Positions 39,458 to 47,704 of a DNA stretch of 64,000 nt are shown here, piece by piece. This stretch comes from Leucobacter massiliensis. Its GTDB lineage: Bacteria > Actinomycetota > Actinomycetes > Actinomycetales > Microbacteriaceae. The stretch is from NCBI RefSeq assembly GCF_002982315.1, contig NZ_MWZD01000017.1, positions 372,001 through 436,000 of the forward strand, in the 5' to 3' direction. The translations under genes and the position numbers were made by a program. Below the pieces are notes generated by a model that did no database searches, was not told the origin of the DNA, and was given only the letters and a program-made list of their open reading frames with translations. Position 1 is the first letter of the stretch. Each line of letters begins with the position of its first letter.

Positions 39458-40063
39458 CTAGTCGCTCCGCCCCGCCGCCTGCTCCGCATCCGGCCCCGTC
39501 TCCGGTTCCTCGGCGGCGGTGCGGCGGAGGTGCAGCCGCTCACCGACCGTGTTGAAGATGCTGACCACCTCGGCGGCCCGGGTGCCGGCGGCCCGCATGC
39601 GGTGGGGGGTGGTGGTGTCGAACTCGGCCGCCTCGCCGCGGCCGAGCAGGTGCTGGCGCTCCCCGAGGTCGAGCTGCAGCCGGCCCGAGAGCACGTAGAG
39701 CCACTCGTGGCCCTCGTGTGCCTGCAGCTCCCGCTCCGGCGCGCCCGGGTGGTAGGTGATCTTGTAGGCGCGGACCTCCGAGGCCTCTCGGGTGAGCGGG
39801 GCGATCGTCATGCCGTCGCGGGTGACGGGGCGGCGCCGCACGCGCGGGTCCCGCTCGGGGGAGTCGAGCAGATCGTCGACGCGGATCCCGAGCTGCCGGG
39901 TGAGCGGGAGCAGCAGTTCGAGGCTCGCCTGCCGCTTGCCGGATTCGAGCCGGGAGAGGGTGCTCACCGACATGCCGGCTCGGCCGGCGAGCTCGTCGAG
40001 CGTCCAGCCGCGCTCCTGGCGTGCGGCACGCAGGCGGGGGCCGGGGCTGCGCAGTTCTTCCAT
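39458..40063 (-). CDS. XRE-cupin transcriptional regulator
   Basis: The product is 201 aa from an ATG at 40063 with GGAGTA upstream. The HTH is at about 9-65 (LRAARQERGWTLDELAGRAG; MSVSTLSRLESGKRQASLEL), followed by a cupin (ITYHPGAPERELQAHEGHEW; LYVLSGRLQLDLGERQHLLG; HRMRAAGTRAAEVVSIF). It probably controls the divergent flavoprotein gene and itself. GCAA-N6-TTGC at 40087-40100 is a candidate operator. Ligand unknown. Confidence 0.9.
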   Translation of the reverse strand: MEELRSPGPRLRAARQERGWTLDELAGRAGMSVSTLSRLESGKRQASLELLLPLTRQLGIRVDDLLDSPERDPRVRRRPVTRDGMTIAPLTREASEVRAYKITYHPGAPERELQAHEGHEWLYVLSGRLQLDLGERQHLLGRGEAAEFDTTTPHRMRAAGTRAAEVVSIFNTVGERLHLRRTAAEEPETGPDAEQAAGRSD

Positions 40064-40086
40064 GGCGGATACTCCTTGCCGGTTCT

Positions 40087-40100
40087 GCAAATGTGATTGC
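40087..40100. promoter_or_regulatory. candidate operator GCAA-N6-TTGC between divergent genes
   Basis: GCAAATGTGATTGC has inverted ends GCAA/TTGC and lies in the 70-base gap between the XRE-cupin regulator and the flavoprotein gene, close to both starts. It is the only clear dyad in the gap. Confidence 0.4.
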
Positions 40101-40133
40101 CAGTATCGCATGTGTCCGGGCAGCATGGTCGGC

Positions 40134-41198
40134 ATGGACCACACACCTCGCACCCCCGCACCCGCCACGCCTCACCCCGCCGATCAGGCGGCCCCCTGGG
40201 ACGCCGTCGTGATCGGCGGCAGCGCCGCGGGCCTCAGCGCCGCGCAGGCCCTCGGCCGAGCCCTCCGGCGCACGCTCGTCATCGACTCGGGCAGTCCCCG
40301 CAACCGCTTCGCAGCGCAGATGCACAACGTGCTCGGCCACGACGGCACCCCGCCCGGCGAACTCGCGGCGCGCGGCCGCCAGGAGGCGGCCCGCTACGGG
40401 GTGGTCTTCCGTGAGGCCGCGGTGCGTACGGTACGCGACGGAGACGGCGTGACGGGCCCCGCGGGCGACGGCGCGGGATCCCCGCCGTCCGTCCACATCG
40501 AGCTGGACGGCGGTGAGACCGTCGCGGCACGCGCCATCATCGTCGCCACGGGCGTGCGCGACGAACTGCCGGCGATCCCGGGCCTCGCCGAGCACTGGGG
40601 CAGCGGTGTGCTGCACTGCCCCTACTGCCACGGCTGGGAGGAGCGCGGGGGACGTCTCGCGGTGATCACCACGTCGCCCCTCGGACTGCACCAGGCAAAG
40701 CTGCTGCGGCAGTGGAGCGACGAGCTCACGGTCTTCACCGCGGGGCTCGGTGCGCTCGACGCCGAGACCGAGGCGCTGCTGCTCGCGCGCGGCGTCCGGC
40801 TCGTGGCTGAGCCGGTGGCCGAGGTGCGGGGCGACGGATCCCGGGTCTCCGCCGTGCGCACCGCCACCGGGGAGGAGTACGCCGTCGATGCGATCTTCAC
40901 CGCGAGCGCGACGGTGCCGCGCGACGGCTTCCTCGACGAGCTCGGACTGCGCCGGACGGAGACACCCGGCGGTGCGCCCGTGCTCGCGGTCGACGCGATG
41001 GGCCGCACGAGCCACCCGCGCATCTGGGCGGCGGGCAACGTCGTCACCCCCTTCGCCTCGGTGCCGATGGTGATGGGCGCCGGCACCTTCGCGGGCGCGG
41101 CCGTGAACGCGGCGCTCGTGGAGGAGGACTTCGCGCGCGCTGCGGCCCTCGTGGCGGCGCAGCGCTCTCCCGCCGGAGCGGAGGTGCGGGATGCGTGA
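40134..41198 (+). CDS. thioredoxin reductase-like FAD oxidoreductase (CPYC motif)
   Basis: The product is 354 aa. FAD site AVVIGGSAAGLSAAQAL at about 25-41 (GGSAAG), then IIVATGVRDELPAIPG and active-site Cys162/Cys165 in LHCPYCHGWE. The C-terminal FAD contact is RIWAAGNVVTPFASVPMVMG. The CPYC pair differs from the CATC of classical TrxB, as in related actinobacterial flavoproteins. It may reduce a small disulfide carrier. Next gene overlaps by 8 bases. Confidence 0.88.
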   Translation: MDHTPRTPAPATPHPADQAAPWDAVVIGGSAAGLSAAQALGRALRRTLVIDSGSPRNRFAAQMHNVLGHDGTPPGELAARGRQEAARYGVVFREAAVRTVRDGDGVTGPAGDGAGSPPSVHIELDGGETVAARAIIVATGVRDELPAIPGLAEHWGSGVLHCPYCHGWEERGGRLAVITTSPLGLHQAKLLRQWSDELTVFTAGLGALDAETEALLLARGVRLVAEPVAEVRGDGSRVSAVRTATGEEYAVDAIFTASATVPRDGFLDELGLRRTETPGGAPVLAVDAMGRTSHPRIWAAGNVVTPFASVPMVMGAGTFAGAAVNAALVEEDFARAAALVAAQRSPAGAEVRDA

Positions 41199-41892
41199 CG
41201 CGGCGGCGCACGACGGGCGCCACACGGCTCAGGGTCACCGGGGGCGCGGGCACGGGGAGCACGACCCGCACGAGGATCCCACGCGGTTCTGGGAGCGGCT
41301 CTACGGGGAGAGCGCCGTGTGGTCTGGGCGGGTCAACGCGAGCCTCGCGGCCGTGGCCGAGGCGTGGGAGCCGGGCCGCTCGCTCGACCTCGGCTGCGGC
41401 GAGGGCGGGGACGTGCTGTGGCTCGCCGAGCGCGGCTGGCGGGCGAGCGGCGTCGACCTCTCGGAGACCGCGGTCGCCCGTGCCCGAGCGGCCGCGGCGG
41501 AGCGCGGCCTCACCGCCCGCTTCATCGCCGCCGATCTCGGGGAGTGGATCGCGCACCCCGAGCAGCATGACGCGGCCGGATCCTTCGACCTCGTCACCGC
41601 CAGCTTCCTGCAGTCGCCGGTGGAGCTGCCGCGGGAGCGGATCCTGCGCGCCGCCGCGGGGCTCGTCGCGCCCCGCGGCCGGCTCGTGGTGATCTCGCAC
41701 GCCGCCCCGCCTGCGTGGGCCTCGGATCATCCCGGCCCCTTCCCCTCTCCGCAGAGCGAGCGCGAGCTGCTGGCACTCGACCCCGAGCGCTGGGAGCTCG
41801 CCGCCGAGCTGCGCAGCCGCGAGGCGACCGCCCCCGACGGCACGCCCGCGAGCCTCACGGACACCGTTCTCGTCGCCCGCCGCCGCGGGTGA
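41191..41892 (+). CDS. class I SAM-dependent methyltransferase
   Basis: The product is 233 aa. Motif I LDLGCGEGGDVLWLAERGW (about 65-83), motif II GVDLSETAVARA, and later FDLVTASFLQSPVELPRER. The His-rich N-terminus (GHRGRGHGEHDPHEDP) is unusual. The gene overlaps the flavoprotein stop by 8 bases, so co-transcription is likely. The fold resembles TehB/UbiE-type enzymes, but the substrate is unknown. Confidence 0.85.
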   Translation: MRDAAAHDGRHTAQGHRGRGHGEHDPHEDPTRFWERLYGESAVWSGRVNASLAAVAEAWEPGRSLDLGCGEGGDVLWLAERGWRASGVDLSETAVARARAAAAERGLTARFIAADLGEWIAHPEQHDAAGSFDLVTASFLQSPVELPRERILRAAAGLVAPRGRLVVISHAAPPAWASDHPGPFPSPQSERELLALDPERWELAAELRSREATAPDGTPASLTDTVLVARRRG

Positions 41893-41975
41893 GCGCGGGG
41901 CGCGCCCTGGCGCGCAATCGCGGCCCGCACCGTGGCCCGAGGGCGCTGTCCGCACGGTGCCCCGAGCTGTGGTTC

Positions 41976-43907
41976 CTACACCTCGGGCGTGGCCCCCGGA
42001 CAGCCGCCCCCCGCAGCGGCCGTGATCGTGCAGAGGGGGCCGACGGCTCCCCGGCCCAGGTACAGGCGGACCGGATTCGGCGCCGCCTCCAGCAGGGAGA
42101 TGCGCAGCGCGGCGACCTCGAGCGGTCCCTCACGCGGATCCGAGGCCCACTCCGGCGGGCCGGCCCCGCCCTCGGCGGGCACGTTCTGCGCGTTGACCGT
42201 GATCGACGCGATCCCCGCGCTCGACAGCCCCGTGAAGACGGAGCTCAGCGCAGCGCCGAGCGGACCCCCCAGGGCCGTGAGCGCGTCACCCGGAAGCCGC
42301 GCCAGCGGCAGCGCCTCCTGGGTGAGGGGCCCCTGCAGGATCCCGCCGACGAGCGGGCCGAGCACCGTGCCGAGCACGCCCGTCACCGCGCCCACCAGCC
42401 CCGTGAGGAGGTTGCCGATGAGTCCCAGGTTCAGGGCGCTCGTGTCCACCGCCACGGTGGCCGTGCCACCCGTCAGCTGGGCGAGGGTCCCGCTCACGGT
42501 CGCCCGGAGCTGCCCCGCGTTCTGCCAGGTGCCGACGCAGGCGCCGAGCACGCCCAGCAGGCTGCACCGCTGGAAGGGGATCGACACGTCGATCGTGATG
42601 GTGGCGAGCTCGAGGGCGGAGGCGAGCAGGCCGTCGACCGACGAGATCCACTCCGTGAGCGCACTGCCGAGCGCCGCCGTGAGCGCCTCGACGAGCGCCG
42701 GGTCCGAGAGCAGCTCGGTGTTCGGCGGCAGCCCGTTGAGCGTGGTGCGGCCGGCCTCGCCGGTCGCCGCACCGAGCAGCGCGGCGGTGTCGATCGACAC
42801 GGTGCCGCCCGCCAGGTCGATGCTCAGAATGCCTCCGGCGTCCTCGATCGGCTGGGCGAGGAAGGCGTTGAGCGGGGCCAGCCTCAGATCGATCGCCGCG
42901 AGCGTGACCGTCGTCCCGCTCGGCGCGACCCGCAGCCCGGCGAGGCCGGTCACCAGGCCGAGCGCGTTCGTGACCGCGGTGACGAGCGAGGTGGTGACCC
43001 CGGAGAGGAGCCCCGTGCGTCCGGCGATCCCGTTCACCGCGTTCTGCACGTTCAGCACGGAGGCGTCGACGGCACCGGTGAGGCCGCCGACGGTGGGTGA
43101 GGTCACATCGGCGTCGAGGCCTGCCGCGAGGTAGTCGCGCTGCACCGCTGCCGCCGGCTCGCCATCCCACAGCGCTTCGCAGCCCTCGGCGAGCGCCGCC
43201 CGGCCCGCGACCGCCCCGACGTCGAGGGAGACGTCGCTCACGTCCTGGGTCACGGAGGAGAGATCGGTCCCGAGCGAGTCGAGCAGATCGGAGAGCCGGA
43301 GCGTGGCGATATCCGGGTAGCCGCCCTCCTCACCGTCCAGATTGATGCCGCCCGAACCGGTCACGTACCCGCTCGCGCCGACGGCGTCGCCGCCGTCCGC
43401 AGCGCGTGCGTACTGTCCCAGCAGACCCGTCGAGGTGCCGAGCGGGATCTGCAGGAGGCCCGTGAGACCGAGGTTGACGGCGTTGATCGCGGTGACGTCG
43501 AGGGGGTCAGCGTAGGCGTCGACGACCGTGTTGGCGGGTGCGGCGGTCGGCGGGTCGGGGATTGCGGCGGTGCCGTCGTGGGTGACGCGCACCCCCGACA
43601 CGCGCGCCGTCTCATCGAGATCGGGGCCGAGCAGCGAGCCGCTGAGCACGCGGCCCTCACCGCTGGTCACGAAACGGCCCTCGGGATCGCTGCAATCGGC
43701 CGTGCCGAGGGCCGCGTGCGTCCACTCGGAATCCGTCCACTGCGCGTCGCTCGTCATCCCGTCCTGCGCCACGAGCGCGACCGCGAGCACGGCCCCGGCG
43801 GCGGTCACGGTGCCGCGGCGGGTGAGCACCCGAGCTCGGCTCCTGCCCGTCACCCCTCCCGCTCCGCCCCGAGGCCCCGGCCGAGCGCCCTCGCGCCGCC
43901 CTCTCAC
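41976..43907 (-). CDS. choice-of-anchor G family surface protein (SipW-type exported)
   Basis: The product is 643 aa from a GTG overlapping the previous stop (GTGA); a GTG at 43853 is an alternative. After an N-terminal hydrophobic segment (TVTAAGAVLAVALVAQDGM) comes AQWTDSEW at 55-62, the same phrase as in the TasA-like protein of this operon. The rest is long Leu/Gly/Thr/Val-rich repeats (INAVNLGLTGLLQIPLGTST; LNAFLAQPIEDAGGILSID; GLVGAVTGVLGTVLGPLVGG), typical of choice-of-anchor G proteins. It has no LPxTG. Probably exported and part of a surface layer or fibre. Confidence 0.82.
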   Translation of the reverse strand: MRGRREGARPGPRGGAGGVTGRSRARVLTRRGTVTAAGAVLAVALVAQDGMTSDAQWTDSEWTHAALGTADCSDPEGRFVTSGEGRVLSGSLLGPDLDETARVSGVRVTHDGTAAIPDPPTAAPANTVVDAYADPLDVTAINAVNLGLTGLLQIPLGTSTGLLGQYARAADGGDAVGASGYVTGSGGINLDGEEGGYPDIATLRLSDLLDSLGTDLSSVTQDVSDVSLDVGAVAGRAALAEGCEALWDGEPAAAVQRDYLAAGLDADVTSPTVGGLTGAVDASVLNVQNAVNGIAGRTGLLSGVTTSLVTAVTNALGLVTGLAGLRVAPSGTTVTLAAIDLRLAPLNAFLAQPIEDAGGILSIDLAGGTVSIDTAALLGAATGEAGRTTLNGLPPNTELLSDPALVEALTAALGSALTEWISSVDGLLASALELATITIDVSIPFQRCSLLGVLGACVGTWQNAGQLRATVSGTLAQLTGGTATVAVDTSALNLGLIGNLLTGLVGAVTGVLGTVLGPLVGGILQGPLTQEALPLARLPGDALTALGGPLGAALSSVFTGLSSAGIASITVNAQNVPAEGGAGPPEWASDPREGPLEVAALRISLLEAAPNPVRLYLGRGAVGPLCTITAAAGGGCPGATPEV

Positions 43908-44704
43908 GATCGCCCCTGTCCCGTCCCGACGCCGCGACCCGTGCGCCGCCCGCGCCGCAGCGCCGCGCCCGCGCCGACGCCGACGAGTCCGGCGCCGAGC
44001 AGCCCGAGGGCCAGCAGGTCCGCGCCCGTGACCGGCAGACGCCCGGCGCTCTCGGGGCCGGGGCCCTTCCCGGGTCCGGGCTCCGCTCCCGGCCCGCCGC
44101 CCTCATCACCGGAGGCGTGCACCCCGAGGCCGAGCCGCGCCGTGAGCCGGGAGACGGCCTCGGCGTCGGCCTCGGCCGGCAGTGTCACCGCCAGGAGCAG
44201 CTGACGCGGCTCGTCGCTCCGCAGCTCTCCGAGCTGAAGGGGTTCCCCGCCGCCCAGCAGCTCCTCGAACGGGGTCTGCGGGAGCACGACGGCCCGCTCG
44301 CCCGAGCAGGGGATCGCGTCCGCGTCGAAGTCCCGCCGCGGCTGGGGGTCGGCGTCGGCGGGCAGCGCGAAGCTGCCCGCGCAGCTGTCGAGCCGGGCCC
44401 GCAGCCCGCCCTCCCGGATCAGCGGTCCTGAGCCGTTGAGGCTCGCCGCGAGCGCCCCGCGCTCGGCGTCCCACATCGACGCCTCGATCACCCAGATCAT
44501 GGTGTCGCCGGGCCGCAGGGTCGCATGCAGCGGGGTGGCGACGTGCGCGCCGAGCCGCAGCAGGCCCGGCTCGCCGGTCTCCGAGAGCTCCTCGAACACC
44601 GCAGCCGCCCGCGCACCCGCGAGACCGAGGCCGAGCACGGCGAGCGCGAGGCCCGCGCCGAGCAGCAGGCGCGCGGCGGCGGGGGCGCGCCGGCGCGCGC
44701 TCAC
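43904..44704 (-). CDS. LPVTG-anchored cell wall protein
   Basis: The product is 266 aa from a GTG overlapping the signal peptidase stop (GTGA). An N-terminal signal (LLLGAGLALAVLGLGLAGAR) and a sorting signal LPVTG at 223-227 followed by a hydrophobic helix and Arg-rich end are clear. The Gly/Pro/Glu linker before it spans about 205-222. The body has MIWVIEASMWDAERGALAAS and three Cys residues. It is the third gene of the SipW-type operon. The function is unknown; sortase should link it to peptidoglycan. Confidence 0.83.
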   Translation of the reverse strand: MSARRRAPAAARLLLGAGLALAVLGLGLAGARAAAVFEELSETGEPGLLRLGAHVATPLHATLRPGDTMIWVIEASMWDAERGALAASLNGSGPLIREGGLRARLDSCAGSFALPADADPQPRRDFDADAIPCSGERAVVLPQTPFEELLGGGEPLQLGELRSDEPRQLLLAVTLPAEADAEAVSRLTARLGLGVHASGDEGGGPGAEPGPGKGPGPESAGRLPVTGADLLALGLLGAGLVGVGAGAALRRGRRTGRGVGTGQGRS

Positions 44705-45345
44705 GGGACCGGCTCCGCGTGCCGTGGGGTGTTCTCGGCCCGGCCGGTTCCCGGCGGGCGTGCTCCGTCGTCCGCGCACGCGTCGGCGTCGGCTTCGGGG
44801 CGCGCCGGCCAGAAGGCCCACGTGACCAGCGCCCCGACGCCGAGGATCAGCAGTCCAGCGCCGATCGGGGTCTGTAGCAGCATGAGCGCCGTGCCGAGGT
44901 GGGGGAGCGCGACGACGGTGCGCCGCGCCTCCGTCACCACGTAGGGCAACCGGTCCGGGGTGTCGTTGTCGTCGCCCTGCATCACGAGCTCGCGCGCGGC
45001 GGGATCGCCGGGATCCGGCGGGGCTTCTCCCGGCAGGGCGGCGCGCAGTTCCGGTCCGTTCGGCACCCGGGCCGCGACGTCCCGCACCTCGATCACCCGG
45101 TGGGTGACGGGCAGGGGCGCACCGGCTCGCTGCACCGTGAGCACGTCGCCCGCGCGCACCTCAGCCGCCCGCACCGGCAGCGTGACCGCGACCGTGCCCT
45201 GGGGCATGGTCGGGCTCATCGAGCCGGTGCGGAGCACGACGAGCGCCGCCCCGGTCGTGGCCGAGTAGGCGAACCAGCCGGCCAGCGCGAGAGCCGCCGC
45301 GACCACGATCGAGGTCACGACCGTGCCGAAGATCCTGCGGAACAT
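44701..45345 (-). CDS. SipW-type signal peptidase I (S26B)
   Basis: The product is 214 aa. An N-terminal helix (VVTSIVVAAALALAGWFAYS), catalytic Ser42 in RTGSMSPTMPQG and His82 in VTHRVIEV; in S26B peptidases His replaces the Lys of classical LepB. A late helix (TPIGAGLLILGVGALVTWAF) and acidic tail follow. It should cleave the two proteins with WTDSEW near their signal peptides. It starts 19 bases after the TasA-like gene and shares four bases with the LPVTG gene. Confidence 0.9.
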   Translation of the reverse strand: MFRRIFGTVVTSIVVAAALALAGWFAYSATTGAALVVLRTGSMSPTMPQGTVAVTLPVRAAEVRAGDVLTVQRAGAPLPVTHRVIEVRDVAARVPNGPELRAALPGEAPPDPGDPAARELVMQGDDNDTPDRLPYVVTEARRTVVALPHLGTALMLLQTPIGAGLLILGVGALVTWAFWPARPEADADACADDGARPPGTGRAENTPRHAEPVP

Positions 45346-45364
45346 GGCGCATCCCGGTGGCGGG

Positions 45365-46060
45365 TCAGCCGGAGACGGCCGCGAACTCCCAGGCGGGTGC
45401 GATCGTGCGTCCCATGAGGTCGACCCCTGCGGCCTCCGCGACGGACTGGGCGTCCGCGGGCAGCGAGATGACGAAGCAGTAGTGCTGCGGTGCTCCCGGT
45501 GCCGCATCGGTGGCGGCCGCCAGAGCCTGCGCGGCGCTCGCACCGGTGCCCAGCGATGCCGAGTCGATGCCGTCCACTGCCGTCCAGTCGGCGGCGTCGA
45601 ATGTGCCGGCGGCGCAGGCCGGCGCGCTCGTCTCGGCCGAGGTGTGCACGGTCAGCTCGACGGCGTTCCAGAGGGCCTGGCCGGCGTCGGAGACGGTGAT
45701 GCCCTGTGCCGCGACCGCGCCGCTCAGGGTGACCTCGCCGCCGAGCGACCCCGTCTTCGTGCGCAGCGAGACGGGTGCGTAGACGGTGTCACCGGGGGCG
45801 AGCGCGAGTGCGGCGGTCGTGAAGTCGAGCGCGCCGCCGGGGTTCGTCTCGTCGTCGCGCCAGCTGCCCTCGGTGAATTGCTCGACCTCGAAGGTGCCCG
45901 TGCCGATGCCCGGCTCGTCGCCGGCGGCTCCGCCCCACACCCACTCCGAGTCGGTCCAGGAGGCGAGCGTGTAGGCGGCTCCGAGGCCGACGGCGAGTGC
46001 GCCGGCTGCGACGGCGGCGATCTTGCGGTTTCTGCGCGACGACGAACGTGTGGTGTGCAT
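45365..46060 (-). CDS. TasA-like SipW-dependent secreted protein
   Basis: The product is 231 aa from an ATG at 46060 with AGAGGAT upstream. The N-terminus (RKIAAVAAGALAVGLGAAYT) then LASWTDSEW at 32-40 is a SipW-type signal. The mature part is beta-rich (ALALAPGDTVYAPVSLRTKT; GGEVTLSGAVAAQGITVSDA) with four Cys. It resembles biofilm-matrix TasA/camelysin proteins. It is first in the operon, under a good promoter at 46187-46215. Confidence 0.85.
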   Translation of the reverse strand: MHTTRSSSRRNRKIAAVAAGALAVGLGAAYTLASWTDSEWVWGGAAGDEPGIGTGTFEVEQFTEGSWRDDETNPGGALDFTTAALALAPGDTVYAPVSLRTKTGSLGGEVTLSGAVAAQGITVSDAGQALWNAVELTVHTSAETSAPACAAGTFDAADWTAVDGIDSASLGTGASAAQALAAATDAAPGAPQHYCFVISLPADAQSVAEAAGVDLMGRTIAPAWEFAAVSG

Positions 46061-46186
46061 TGCGGATCCTCTCTGCGTCTTGCGTCGAGAGGTTCCGGGT
46101 GGCCGGGGCCCGAGCGCCCCCGCGCGTCCCCCCGAACGCACCGGAGCGAAAAGCAAGTCGAGCTTCCCAGTTTCTCCGTTCCCGCG

Positions 46187-46215
46187 AGGCTAACACCCTC
46201 GGACGCGCCGGGCAA
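46187..46215 (-). promoter_or_regulatory. promoter of the SipW-type operon
   Basis: On the minus strand TTGCCC (46210-46215) and TAGCCT (46187-46192) are separated by exactly 17 bases. The start codon is at 46060, giving a leader of about 120 bases. No terminator or riboswitch fold was recognised in the leader. Confidence 0.7.
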
Positions 46216-46265
46216 TCCCCGCCCCATTCCGCGCGCCCGCAGTTGCCGGCAGCGGGGAGCCGGAG

Positions 46266-47609
46266 TCAGGGGAGGAGGCGGTTGGGGCCCCGGAAGAGGT
46301 ACGTGACCTCGCGGATCGAGGACTGCTGCAGCATGAGCATGAGCACACGGTTCAGTCCCATGCCGAAGCCGCCGTGCGGAGGCACGCCGTAGCGGAAGAA
46401 GTCCAGGTAGAACGACAGCTCCGCCGGATCCATGCCCTTCTCCACGGCCTGCGCCTCGAGCACCTCGATGCGGTGCTCGCGCTGCGCGCCGGTCGAGATC
46501 TCGGTGCCGCGGTAGATCAGGTCGTAGCTGTTGGTCAGCGAGGGATCGTCGGCGTGCCGCATGTGGTAGAACGGCCGGATCGACCACGCGTAATCCGTGA
46601 GGAAGACGAAGTCGTGCCCGTACTGCTCCTTGACGTAGGCGGCGATCCGGCGCTCGCCCTCCGGGTCCATGTCGGCGTCGGCGCGGGGCACCTCGTAGCC
46701 GCGCTCCTTCACGATCTCCTTCGCCTCGGCGAGCGGGATCCGCGGGAACGGCCGGGAGGGGACCTCGAGCTCGATGCCGAAGAGCTTCTGCAGCTCCTCG
46801 CCGTGCCGCTCCTTCACGGCGCTGAGCCCGGCGACGATGAGCTCCTCGTGCAGCTCCATGACGTCCTCGTGCGAGTCGATCCAGCTCAGCTCGGTGTCGA
46901 TCGAGGTGAACTCGGTGGCGTGACGCGAGGTGAAGGAGGGGTCGGCGCGGAAGGCGGGCCCGACCTCGAAGATGCCGCCGAAGCCCGCGGCCTGGGCCAT
47001 CTGCTTGAAGAACTGGGGGCTCTGCGCGAGGAACGCCTTGCCGTCGAAGTACTCGACCTCGAACAGCTCGGCGCGGGACTCCGAGGCCGACGCCATGAGC
47101 TTGGGGGTCTGGATCTCGATGAAGCCGCGCTCCACCCACACCTGGCGCAGGGCGTGCAGGAAGGTGGTCTGCACGCGGAAGACGAGGTTCTGCTCGGGGC
47201 GGCGCAGATCGAGGAAGCGCCAGTCGAGACGCACGTCGATGCCGCTGTCGGCCGCGATCGGGTTGTCGGGCAGCGCGCGGGTCACGACCTCGATCTCCTC
47301 GATCTGGATCTCGACGCCACCGAGCTTCACGCGCTCGTTGTGCTGCAGCTCGCCGGTGACGGTGACGAAGGTGCCGTGCGTGAGTTCGCTGATGGTGCGG
47401 GTACGGGGCACGAGGATGTCGGATCGCGGGTTCTCGGGGTCCGGTTCGCGCAGCACGCCGCCGTTGACGAGCTGCACCGCCCCGCTCTCGTCGCGCAGCA
47501 CGACGAACTGCACGTAACGCTGGTCGCGCACCTTCTCGACCCAGCCGGAAACACGCACGGGGCCGTCTTCGCGGGCGGCCAGGTCCTTGATCAACACACG
47601 CTCAGTCAC
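46266..47609 (-). CDS. aspS: aspartate--tRNA ligase, archaeal/non-discriminating type
   Basis: The product is 447 aa from a GTG at 47609. The OB-fold at 1-105 (VRVSGWVEKVRDQRYVQFVV), motif 2 region GPAFRADPSFTSRHATEFTS, and motif 3 GFGMGLNRVLMLML show class II AspRS. It lacks the GAD insertion of bacterial AspRS (about 590 aa), so it is the short archaeal type that often also charges tRNA-Asn. TAGGAT is 6 bases upstream of the GTG, indicating a leaderless mRNA. Confidence 0.93.
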   Translation of the reverse strand: MTERVLIKDLAAREDGPVRVSGWVEKVRDQRYVQFVVLRDESGAVQLVNGGVLREPDPENPRSDILVPRTRTISELTHGTFVTVTGELQHNERVKLGGVEIQIEEIEVVTRALPDNPIAADSGIDVRLDWRFLDLRRPEQNLVFRVQTTFLHALRQVWVERGFIEIQTPKLMASASESRAELFEVEYFDGKAFLAQSPQFFKQMAQAAGFGGIFEVGPAFRADPSFTSRHATEFTSIDTELSWIDSHEDVMELHEELIVAGLSAVKERHGEELQKLFGIELEVPSRPFPRIPLAEAKEIVKERGYEVPRADADMDPEGERRIAAYVKEQYGHDFVFLTDYAWSIRPFYHMRHADDPSLTNSYDLIYRGTEISTGAQREHRIEVLEAQAVEKGMDPAELSFYLDFFRYGVPPHGGFGMGLNRVLMLMLQQSSIREVTYLFRGPNRLLP

Positions 47610-47704
47610 CCGCCCATCCTACCGGCACCCCGTGGCGGCGCCACGCGGCCCGGCGGGCGCGGCACGTGGCCTCGGGCGAGTGGAAGAATGGGCGGGTGAG
47701 TGAG
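47601..47704. promoter_or_regulatory. divergent aspS/rRNA-methyltransferase promoters with inverted repeat
   Basis: The minus copy (47621-47601) reads TAGGATGGGCGG then GTGACTGAG and the plus copy (47684-47704) reads AAGAATGGGCGG then GTGAGTGAG. They match at 18 of 21 positions. Each holds the -10 and the GTG start of one gene, with 6 bases between. Confidence 0.6.

Noticed and set aside
46061-46186. Riboswitch in the leader of the SipW-type operon
   Set aside because: The leader is about 120 bases, but I could not recognise any conserved riboswitch core or paired terminator.
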